Source: an uncultured Bacteroidia bacterium
GTDB lineage: Bacteria > Bacteroidota > Bacteroidia > Bacteroidales > F082
Length of the DNA stretch: 64,000 nucleotides
Direction of reading: 5' to 3'
Assembly (NCBI GenBank): GCA_902800965.1
Contig: CADCGK010000012.1
Location: 1 to 64,000 of the forward strand
Notes under the pieces: model-generated
The model's database searches: none
The model's input: the letters and a program-made list of their open reading frames with translations, nothing else
What the model was told of the DNA's origin: nothing
Program-made: the position numbers and the translations under genes
Shown here: positions 57,620 through 64,000 of the stretch, piece after piece
How the letters are laid out: the number at the start of each line of letters is the position of its first letter
How positions within the stretch are numbered: the first letter of the stretch is position 1

Positions 57620-59374
57620 TTATTTCTTTGATCCAAACCTCTTCTTTCTAATCAGCGACATGACGACTCCCAACAAGATCACCAGCCCTGTCGGAACAAG
57701 GATGTTGACCATTTGCCAGCGCAGTCTTTGGTTGACTTTTTTATCCGGGTCGAGCAGACGGATTTTGAACTCGCGTGAGCGAATGTCCAGCAGGCTCTCT
57801 CCATCCACCAAATAGCTGATGGCATTTTCGATGAAAGCCTTATTGCTGTAGGTGTTTTGAGTATATTGGTCATAACCAAGCGGCAAAGGTTTCTTGGTTC
57901 TGATTTCGATTTGGTTCCGGATGATGTCACCGTCGGCAACGACAATCATTGAGGTAGGAACGCTCTCAGGAAGGAATTGCATCTCTTCGCTCTCTTCGAT
58001 TTCAGTCGTGATCCGGTTGGCATAAAGTGATGGGAAGGTGCCTTTCAGTAGATAGGCTACATTCTGACTTCTGGAAGGGAACATGCGCTTATCAGGTGAC
58101 TGCCGAAGCATAGCGAGACTGATGAATACCGGTGTTCCCGAAATCTTGGTATAGTCTGAGGTCTTCAGCAATGGTGTCTTCACGATGTTGCCCTCTGAAG
58201 TGGTGGCATCAATAGAGCTGACAAAATCGAGTTTGATGGCATTCATGTTACGCACCATGGGATGGTTGGAAGCCGACTGCACCAGGGGAAAGTAGAACCA
58301 GCGGTAGAACTCAAGCTGAGGCTGTCCCGCCATCTGTCCCGTACGGATAGGCAAAGCAGCGCAGTTCATGTCGAGCAACAAGTTGCGATTCAACCTGACC
58401 CCATATCTGAAGAGCATGTCATCCAAATTGAGGTCCTGTTCCACGCCGATGGTGGATTCCTGTGAGGTGAGGCTGTCCATGGTGGCAAACACGGGCTCCA
58501 CTAGCCACAGCACCTTGCCGCCATGCATGATGTATTGGTCGATGAGGAACTTGTCCTTCTCATCAAAAGGCTCGGTAGGCTTGGCGATGATGATGGCATC
58601 GAAACTGGGGAAAGCCTTGATCTGTCCTTTGGAATCTGGTTCGGTGCGGTGCATCAAGGCATCCACTTTCCCGTCAATCTCCACACGACCCACATTATAG
58701 TTTTGGGATAAAGATTGGGTGATATCATAAACATCGGCTTCTGAAAGTTCGCCATGACCTTCGATAAAGGCGATATTAGGTTTCATAAAACGCGTCACCT
58801 TCTTGATGGCATCGAGCAACCTAAATTCAAGATGCTGCATGGAAGCATTCAAGGCCTCTTCCGAAGATTGTCCAATCTGGTCTTCCAACAGGTCAACGGC
58901 AATCTCTTTGTCATTTCTGTAGCTCACCAATGCTCCTGGCCAGATAATCATCTGTTTGGTACTGCCGTCAGGGTTCTGGTCAATAAGATTAGTAGGATTT
59001 AAGCCTGCCTGATACAGCAGTTTGTAGTTCTCGTTAATCTCTACTTGATTACTTCCTTCAGATGGGTTGACAAACTCGTAATCAATATATTTCGAGTATG
59101 CTCTGAACTCATCAAGCATCTCTTTGGTTTCACGGCGCAGCTTCTTGAAGCCTGCCGGAAAGTCACCTTCCAAATACACTCTGAAATAGACATAATCGTC
59201 AAGGTTGCGAAGGGTTTCCTTGGTGGTTTCCGACAAGGTATAACGCTTTTCGCTGGTCAAGTCGAAACGGGTAAACACGTATGATCCAATGATGTTGATC
59301 ACAACAATGCACACCACCGTGATGACAAAAGCTATCAGCTGATTTTTTTTCAGATTCTTGCGTTTGTTTTCCAT
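57620..59374 (-). CDS. gldG: Gliding-associated ABC transporter component GldG
   Basis: The 584-residue protein has an N-terminal transmembrane helix (near 13-32), the block FTRFDLTSEKRYTLSETTKETL, a long periplasmic IFT52/GldG-type domain (IAFIEGHGELSEADVYDITQSL) and a C-terminal transmembrane helix before a basic tail. With GldF and an ATPase (GldA, not in this window) it forms an ABC transporter linked to gliding. I chose ATG 59374, 10 bp after gldF. Confidence 0.93.
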   Translation of the reverse strand: MENKRKNLKKNQLIAFVITVVCIVVINIIGSYVFTRFDLTSEKRYTLSETTKETLRNLDDYVYFRVYLEGDFPAGFKKLRRETKEMLDEFRAYSKYIDYEFVNPSEGSNQVEINENYKLLYQAGLNPTNLIDQNPDGSTKQMIIWPGALVSYRNDKEIAVDLLEDQIGQSSEEALNASMQHLEFRLLDAIKKVTRFMKPNIAFIEGHGELSEADVYDITQSLSQNYNVGRVEIDGKVDALMHRTEPDSKGQIKAFPSFDAIIIAKPTEPFDEKDKFLIDQYIMHGGKVLWLVEPVFATMDSLTSQESTIGVEQDLNLDDMLFRYGVRLNRNLLLDMNCAALPIRTGQMAGQPQLEFYRWFYFPLVQSASNHPMVRNMNAIKLDFVSSIDATTSEGNIVKTPLLKTSDYTKISGTPVFISLAMLRQSPDKRMFPSRSQNVAYLLKGTFPSLYANRITTEIEESEEMQFLPESVPTSMIVVADGDIIRNQIEIRTKKPLPLGYDQYTQNTYSNKAFIENAISYLVDGESLLDIRSREFKIRLLDPDKKVNQRLRWQMVNILVPTGLVILLGVVMSLIRKKRFGSKK

Positions 59375-59384
59375 ATCTTCCCTC

Positions 59385-60116
59385 CTACCATTTACGGCTC
59401 GCAAGAACCAGTTTTGTCATACTCAGGAAGAGCGCCATCACGCTCACAAAATAAAGGATGTCGCGAGTGTCAACCACACCACGGCTGATGGAACTGTAAT
59501 GGGCTGCCATACCCAAACGCTGGATGAACAAGTCGATGCTGCCGAAAAGCGAAAGCGAGTAAATGAACTCAAACCCGATGTAGATGAAGCCACAAAGGAA
59601 GACCGACAAGATAAAGGCGAGGATCTGGTTGTTGGTAACCGAGGAACAGAAGATGCCTATTGCCACGAAACTGGAGCTCAAGAGGAAGAGTCCAATATAG
59701 GATCCCATGATACTGCCACTGTCAAGATTGCCCATTGGGAATCCCAGACGATAAACCGAGAAATAATAAACTGCCGTAGGGATAAGGGATAGCAGCACCA
59801 AAGCCACGCTGGCCAAAAACTTCGCCAAGATGATCTGCCAATCGGAAAGCGGCTTGGTGAGCAACATCTCAATGGTACCCGTCCTGTTTTCCTCGGCAAA
59901 ACTGCGCATCGTCACAGCAGGTACCAAGAACAAGAATACCCAAGGAGCCAAAATAAACAAGCCATCCAAGTTGGCATACCCATACGTCAACAGATTGAAA
60001 TCACTCTTAAACACCCAAAGAAAAAGCCCTGTGATTAGCAAAAACACCACGATTACCATGATGCCAATCAAGGAACTCAAAAAATTACTGATTTCTTTTT
60101 TGAAAAGTGCGTACAT
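59385..60116 (-). CDS. gldF: Gliding-associated ABC transporter permease GldF
   Basis: The 243-residue membrane protein has six transmembrane helices and starts MYALFKKEISNFLSSLIG. TMRSFAEENRTGTIEMLLTKPLSDWQIILAKFLA near 70-103 is the typical permease coupling region. It heads the gldF-gldG-DUF4340-rlmH unit. A TATCTTTG box lies just upstream. Confidence 0.92.
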   Translation of the reverse strand: MYALFKKEISNFLSSLIGIMVIVVFLLITGLFLWVFKSDFNLLTYGYANLDGLFILAPWVFLFLVPAVTMRSFAEENRTGTIEMLLTKPLSDWQIILAKFLASVALVLLSLIPTAVYYFSVYRLGFPMGNLDSGSIMGSYIGLFLLSSSFVAIGIFCSSVTNNQILAFILSVFLCGFIYIGFEFIYSLSLFGSIDLFIQRLGMAAHYSSISRGVVDTRDILYFVSVMALFLSMTKLVLASRKW

Positions 60117-60137
60117 TCCTTACAAGGATTAAACTTG

Positions 60138-60145
60138 CAAAGATA
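60138..60145 (-). promoter_or_regulatory. -7 box TATCTTTG for gldF-gldG
   Basis: An exact TAnnTTTG match, 22 bp upstream of the gldF ATG, in the short gap after the methyltransferase gene. Confidence 0.6.
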
Positions 60146-60148
60146 CAA

Positions 60149-61396
60149 TTAATTCCCGAACTTCTTTGCTTTACGGGCGGAAATGATGACTTTTTGTTCC
60201 CCTACCAACGTCGTGGCAAAAAGGAACAGTTCATCACCGTCGGCAATCTTCAAAGTTTTCCTTAATTCGGCCACCGAGAGCGGGAAATTACGAACAGCGA
60301 TACTGGCTTTTTCTACGCCTGCCAACAAGGTTTGCCTGACCTTCTTGTTATAAGGAGCCCAAGCTTCCACAGTAAAAACACGTCCCGGAAAATCAGAAAT
60401 CAAGCGATCGGAAGTATAAAGGTGGCTATTGCGATGAAGTTTTTGCACTTCGAAACGCTTTGTCAACAACTTAAAGCAACCGCCTTTCAACAAGGCTGTG
60501 TTGGGCTCATAAAGATATTGGGAAATCTCTTTGGCAAAGACTGCTTGACAAGAGCGTTCCTCTTCTGTTGTAAACCTCTCCGAAGGCTGGTCCGTCTGAA
60601 GATTGACACAAGTGAATGTCGGTTCTCCTTCATAACCCAACTCAAGGAGAAAAAGCAGCTCCTTGCACTCGTTGGCGACGGCAACCACATGAACTTCCTT
60701 CACACTATGAAGCTCACGCAATGCCTTGCTGATGTCGAGCATTGGCGAGAGCTTCAACATCACACGACGGGCTTTTTGTAGCAGCAAGTCTTGCAGCTCC
60801 AATACATTAGGCGTGCAGTCGGAGATGGAAACGGTCTTCCGTCCATGAACATCACGACGGGCTGGATCCATAAAGATACAGTCAACTGGGGCGCAATGGG
60901 TTAAATAGTCTTCGGCTGATTCGTTAAAAATTTGGAGCCGATAGTCGTCATTGCGAGCGCAGCGAAGCAATCCAGCTTGACTCGAAATTGTCAGGTTGGA
61001 TTGCTTCGTCGTTCCTCCTCGCAATGACGTAAAGTTATGTTCAGCCAAAGCGCATAGTTCAGCGCTTTGTTCCACATAATCGGTATGCTGAAAGTTTTTC
61101 GAGATAAAAAAGCAATCCACACCCAAACCGCCCGTCAAGTCTGCAAAGGTTTGCCCTTGGAGCAGGGAAGCCTTGTATCGCGCAGTATCTTCCGAGGAAC
61201 ATTGTTCGATGGACAAATGTGCGGGGAAAAGCAGCTCCTCATTGTCGCTCCACGACGGGACCTTCTTCCGAAGGATCTGACGAGCCTCTATTTGACGCAA
61301 TGCCAAGGCCATATCGACCTTGGCATTGCTGTATTTCAAAGCCAACTCGCGAACATCGTCATTGAGATGCTCCGCTATGAATTGCTTTGTGTCCAT
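60149..61396 (-). CDS. SAM-dependent methyltransferase with THUMP-like domain, interrupted in frame by a repeat
   Basis: The protein of about 415 residues has a Rossmann-fold core with DLTGGLGVDCFFIS near 100-113 and the catalytic-type motif DPARRD near 185. The C-terminal THUMP-like/ferredoxin-like part has KKFGN at the end. It resembles the Porphyromonas PG_1098 type. Residues ~123-151 are encoded by palindromic repeat copy F, which interrupts the loop after AEHNF, between an early Rossmann strand and the next motif. The length is a multiple of three, so the frame survives. ATG 61396 overlaps the upstream TGA by one base. The methylated target is unknown, probably RNA. Confidence 0.85.
   Translation of the reverse strand: MDTKQFIAEHLNDDVRELALKYSNAKVDMALALRQIEARQILRKKVPSWSDNEELLFPAHLSIEQCSSEDTARYKASLLQGQTFADLTGGLGVDCFFISKNFQHTDYVEQSAELCALAEHNFTSLRGGTTKQSNLTISSQAGLLRCARNDDYRLQIFNESAEDYLTHCAPVDCIFMDPARRDVHGRKTVSISDCTPNVLELQDLLLQKARRVMLKLSPMLDISKALRELHSVKEVHVVAVANECKELLFLLELGYEGEPTFTCVNLQTDQPSERFTTEEERSCQAVFAKEISQYLYEPNTALLKGGCFKLLTKRFEVQKLHRNSHLYTSDRLISDFPGRVFTVEAWAPYNKKVRQTLLAGVEKASIAVRNFPLSVAELRKTLKIADGDELFLFATTLVGEQKVIISARKAKKFGN
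60946..61029. repeat. Palindromic interspersed repeat, copy F (complete, 84 bp), inside the methyltransferase gene
   Basis: Ends CGTCATTGCGAG and CTCGCAATGACG, with inverted GAAGCAATCC/GGATTGCTTCG blocks. 84 bp is 28 codons, with no stop in the gene frame. Confidence 0.93.
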
Positions 61397-62760
61397 CAAA
61401 TCTTCTTGAGCTTGGCCACCTCTTGATCGGTGAGGAAGCGCCATTCTCCGCGCGGGAGTTTGTATTTGTCGAGGCCGGCAAACATCACACGGTCGAGTTT
61501 CTCGATCTCGTATCCGAGATGTTCGAAGATACGGCGGACGATGCGGTTGCGGCCTGAGTGGAGCTCGATACCGATGCTTTTCTTGCTGTCGTCATCAGCG
61601 TCGTAGGCGATGCTGTCGGCAGAGATGAAGCCATCGTCAAGTTCAATGCCTTCGGAGATACGAAGCATGTCGTTTCTGGTCAATGGCTTGTTGAGGACCA
61701 CGTGGTAGAGTTTGGTCACTTCGCTGCTGGGATGGGTGAGCTTCTTGGCCAGATCGCCATCGTTGGTGAGCAGCAGCAGACCTGTGGTGTTCTTGTCGAG
61801 ACGGCCTACGGGGAAGATACGTTCGTTGCAGGCGCCTTTCACCAGCTCCATGACGGTTTCGCGGCCTTCCGGATCGTCGGCGGTGGTGATAAAGCCTTTA
61901 GGCTTGTTGAGCAGGATGTAACGCAGCTTCTCGCGGTTGAGGGTCTGTCCTCCATAAACCACCTTGTCACCGGTCTTGACTTTGTAGCCCATGGTGGTGA
62001 CGAGTTCACCGTTGACGGTGACGCAGCCGGCTTTGATCAGCTCATCGGCTTCGCGGCGTGAGCAGACGCCACAGTCGGCCAAGTATTTGTTCAGACGGAT
62101 CTCACCAGTAGCGGCGGGACGGTCGTACATCGGGTCTTTTTCGCGGACATAGCCTTTACGGCCTCTTCTCGGTGCTTCTTCCTCCTCACGGTCTTCGAAA
62201 CGGCGACGGCCACGTGGACGCTCGTCATCGTGGAAACGGCGACGGGGCTTCTCATCATTCTCAAAACGACGGCTGCGCGGTCTCTCTTCGTCATCGTGGA
62301 AACGGCGACGTGGACGTTCCTCATCGTCATTGAAGCGACGTCTTGGACGGTCATCTCCATCGTTAAAGCGACGTCTTGGACGCTCTTCGTCGTTGAACTT
62401 ACGACGGGGCTTCTCGTCGTTCTCGAATCGACGGCTGCGCGGTCTCTCTTCGTCATCGTGGAAACGGCGACGTGGACGTTCCTCATCGTCGTTAAAGCGA
62501 CGTCTTGGACGGTCATCTCCATCGTTAAAGCGACGTCTTGGACGCTCTTCGTCGTTGAATCTGCGACGAGGTCTCTCCTCGTCATCGTGGAAACGGCGCT
62601 CGCCTCTCGGTTTGTCGCCGAACTTTCTTTCTCTTCTCTTTCCTTCTTCGTCACCGTCACGGTGAGAAATTCTGAAGGACTTGCCCTGCAGGAATTCTTC
62701 TTTGTGCTCTGCAGGTTTTCTGGTGCGCGGACGCTTGCCAGTGTTTTCTTTTTCTGTCAT
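61396..62760 (-). CDS. RsuA/RluB-family pseudouridine synthase with long charged repeat N-terminus
   Basis: The 454-residue protein has an S4 RNA-binding domain (IRLNKYLADCGVCSRREADELIKAG near 215-240) followed by the catalytic domain, with the Asp in VGRLDKNTTGLLLLTNDGD and HPSSEVTKLYHV after it. The first ~205 residues are a low-complexity tail of Arg, Asp and Glu with repeats of the type RPRRRFNDEE. A 54-residue (162-bp) higher-order unit is duplicated almost exactly. It should modify 23S or 16S rRNA. The tail probably binds RNA non-specifically. It is coupled to the methyltransferase gene by a one-base overlap. Confidence 0.92.
   Translation of the reverse strand: MTEKENTGKRPRTRKPAEHKEEFLQGKSFRISHRDGDEEGKRRERKFGDKPRGERRFHDDEERPRRRFNDEERPRRRFNDGDDRPRRRFNDDEERPRRRFHDDEERPRSRRFENDEKPRRKFNDEERPRRRFNDGDDRPRRRFNDDEERPRRRFHDDEERPRSRRFENDEKPRRRFHDDERPRGRRRFEDREEEEAPRRGRKGYVREKDPMYDRPAATGEIRLNKYLADCGVCSRREADELIKAGCVTVNGELVTTMGYKVKTGDKVVYGGQTLNREKLRYILLNKPKGFITTADDPEGRETVMELVKGACNERIFPVGRLDKNTTGLLLLTNDGDLAKKLTHPSSEVTKLYHVVLNKPLTRNDMLRISEGIELDDGFISADSIAYDADDDSKKSIGIELHSGRNRIVRRIFEHLGYEIEKLDRVMFAGLDKYKLPRGEWRFLTDQEVAKLKKI
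62240..62563. repeat. 162-bp tandem duplication in the coding region of the pseudouridine synthase
   Basis: CGGCTGCGCGG occurs at 62270 and again at 62432, and the surrounding sequence repeats with few differences over two 162-bp units, each built from smaller units of 24-30 bp. Confidence 0.85.
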
Positions 62761-62783
62761 TATAAGTTTAAAATTTGGGGCTG

Positions 62784-62791
62784 CAAAATTA
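62784..62791 (-). promoter_or_regulatory. -7 box TAATTTTG for the pseudouridine synthase gene
   Basis: A TAnnTTTG match 24 bp upstream of the ATG at 62760; it overlaps the stop of the preceding gene. Confidence 0.5.
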
Positions 62792-63691
62792 GTAATTTTT
62801 TTTAAATCTATCCTTTTGCATCATCTGGAAACTGTTGTAAAGGTTCTGCCAGATCACGTAAAGCGTAGGGACAATGCTGCACAAGGGGTTGAGATAGCTC
62901 TGCGCCATCCAGATGGCAAGCACGGTGTTCTTCTGGCCCAACGCTTGTCCACCAGCCACACGGTCGCCATAACGTTTCCCGATAAGATGTCCCACAAAGA
63001 ACTGTAGGAAACACAGGAAAATGGACACCACCACCATCCAAATGAACATCATCCTGTGGGCTTGGAACTGGGTAAGCAGCAGCCCGATGGCACGGGAGAT
63101 GACCACCGTTAACGAGACCGCCCAGATATAAAAGGAGATGTTTTTGTGCCTATTAATGGCTTCGTTGGCCTTCGGGAAAAGCCAACGGGTAAGCACTGCC
63201 AAGATGAAGGGGGCAATCAGCAAAGGAAACACCTTTTTCAGGATGGCGAAGAACGAGGCCCAAAACGAAATGTTCGGATCAGCACCGATGAGTGTGAACG
63301 ACAAAGGCGCTACCACTGCCACCATCAGGTTGCAGGCAATGAGATAAGTGCTCATCATGCCGATATTGGCACCCAAGATGAGCGACACGGCGATGGCCGC
63401 AGCCGCTGTCGGAGCCAACACGGTGATGAAAGCGCCTTCGGCCACAATCTCGTCAAAAGGCCTTAATGCCAAATACACCCCCGTTGAAACGACCAATTGG
63501 AAAAGCAACAGCCAAAAGTCAAACATGCTGAACTTCATCTTTCTGACATCCAATGAATTGAACGAGAAAAACAGCATCAACCCAATCAAATAAGGCAGTG
63601 CAGGCGCCAATACCACGATGTATTCGTGGAAGAAAACGCCCAACAAAATCGCTATGGGAAGAATCCAACTTCTATATCGCTGCATCACCAT
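62789..63691 (-). CDS. Bile acid:sodium symporter (BASS) family transporter
   Basis: The 300-residue inner-membrane protein has about nine or ten transmembrane helices. Family-like segments are PYLIGLMLFFSFNSLDVRKMKF, LAPTAAAAIAVSLILGANI and the C-terminal GGQALGQKNTVLAIWMAQSYLNPL. Transported substrate unknown. I chose ATG 63691; a second Met codon lies at 63685. Longer upstream reading is antisense to the TatD-type gene and upstream of the promoter. Confidence 0.85.
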   Translation of the reverse strand: MVMQRYRSWILPIAILLGVFFHEYIVVLAPALPYLIGLMLFFSFNSLDVRKMKFSMFDFWLLLFQLVVSTGVYLALRPFDEIVAEGAFITVLAPTAAAAIAVSLILGANIGMMSTYLIACNLMVAVVAPLSFTLIGADPNISFWASFFAILKKVFPLLIAPFILAVLTRWLFPKANEAINRHKNISFYIWAVSLTVVISRAIGLLLTQFQAHRMMFIWMVVVSIFLCFLQFFVGHLIGKRYGDRVAGGQALGQKNTVLAIWMAQSYLNPLCSIVPTLYVIWQNLYNSFQMMQKDRFKKNY

Positions 63692-63702
63692 GTATTTGTC
63701 GG

Positions 63703-63710
63703 CAAAATTA
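63703..63710 (-). promoter_or_regulatory. -7 box TAATTTTG for the BASS transporter gene
   Basis: A TAnnTTTG match 12 bp upstream of the ATG, in a 33-bp divergent spacer. Confidence 0.5.
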
Positions 63711-63712
63711 GT

Positions 63713-63720
63713 TATTTTTG
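63713..63720 (+). promoter_or_regulatory. -7 box TATTTTTG for the TatD-type gene
   Basis: A TAnnTTTG match 5 bp before the ATG at 63725. The two divergent boxes are 2 bp apart. Confidence 0.45.
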
Positions 63721-63724
63721 CCAG

Positions 63725-64000
63725 ATGAATCATTCGGAAGTGCCTTTTATTGATATTCACACGCATCAGCAACCATGGAATTGCTTCGGCATCCACCCTT
63801 GGCGGCTTCGTCCTGTTACCTTCCTTGAATCCCTCTTGAAAGAAAACAAGATCATCGCTATCGGCGAGACTGGCATCGACCGCAATCACAAAGAGACCAT
63901 CGAGCATCAGCTAGAGGTGTTTGAAAAGCATATCCTGCTCTCCGAACAATACCGAAAGCCGTTGATCATCCACAACGTCAAGGCATCTGCAGACATCCTC
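63725..64000 (+). CDS. TatD-family metal-dependent hydrolase, 5' part only
   Basis: The frame runs off the right edge after 92 codons. It has the metal-binding HxH in FIDIHTHQ near residues 8-15, then GIHPWRLRP, AIGETGID and PLIIHNVKA, the typical order of TatD nucleases/hydrolases. Only about five residues separate HTHQ from the GIHPW block, where relatives I know have 25-35, so a loop seems to be missing. Whether this is a real short form or a deletion cannot be decided here. Confidence 0.85.
   Translation, partial: MNHSEVPFIDIHTHQQPWNCFGIHPWRLRPVTFLESLLKENKIIAIGETGIDRNHKETIEHQLEVFEKHILLSEQYRKPLIIHNVKASADIL

Overview
The window looks like a chromosome segment of an uncultured member of the Bacteroidales (Bacteroidota). 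The evidence is a near-complete set of type IX secretion/gliding genes (gldK-L-M-N, a PorP/SprF protein, SprE/PorW, gldF-gldG), an S46 dipeptidyl-peptidase, GSCFA, bactofilin, RprX/RprY and DUF177-rpmF, plus repeated -7 boxes of the form TAnnTTTG, the Bacteroidota sigma-A consensus. Isoprenoids are made by the mevalonate route (class II HMG-CoA reductase, a GYDIA-type GHMP kinase, diphosphomevalonate decarboxylase, mevalonate kinase), which argues against Bacteroides itself.

Layout. 1-3.5 kb is an AT-rich accessory island: the C-terminal tip of an RHS-type polymorphic toxin with an HELNH zinc-peptidase motif, an overlapping lipoprotein gene (probable immunity), a truncated RHS core fragment, and a compact three-gene minus-strand module led by a TIGR04255-type protein. 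3.6-12 kb is housekeeping (DUF62, PhoH, PurC, S46 peptidase, GreA-like/Nudix fusion, GSCFA, TrxB), interrupted by a 337-bp inverted-repeat element carrying a broken DUF559 nuclease gene. 12-24.8 kb holds tRNA-Pro(GGG), MenA, a DEAD-box helicase, a serine hydrolase, RprXY, a candidate small RNA, Pgi, a U32 peptidase, a PHP phosphatase, RpmF, DUF177 and a C-terminal processing protease. 24.8-30 kb is one operon of a Ser/Thr kinase, SprE, bactofilin, FabD and the protease. 30-38 kb carries PheT, a sigma-54 activator, LptE, SecG, GroES and a groEL gene with a frameshifting internal deletion. 38-49 kb is envelope and type IX secretion (M23, RseP, PorP, GldK-N), an EamA transporter and RecG. 50-64 kb has RfaE2, GtrA, the mevalonate operon, RlmH, a DUF4340-GldG-GldF unit, a methyltransferase, a pseudouridine synthase, a BASS transporter and the start of a TatD-type hydrolase.

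The most unusual layer is repeats rather than genes. (1) A palindromic interspersed repeat with ends CGTCATTGCGAG/CTCGCAATGACG occurs six times, and every copy is translated as part of a protein: internal insertions, a linker between two fused genes, C-terminal tails, or a new N-terminus. This is formally like the Rickettsia palindromic elements. (2) Most short intergenic spacers carry degenerate purine/pyrimidine-skewed tandem repeats with a strict 7-bp period, often containing the stop or start codon of the adjacent gene; one lies inside rfaE2. (3) A 28-bp palindrome family, and a DUF559 remnant bounded by about 40-bp inverted repeats, add further small mobile DNA. Three convergent gene pairs share a single CTAG as overlapping stop codons.

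Limits: all family names come from recognising motifs by eye, with no database search. The groEL, DUF559 and TatD deletions could be real or assembly errors.
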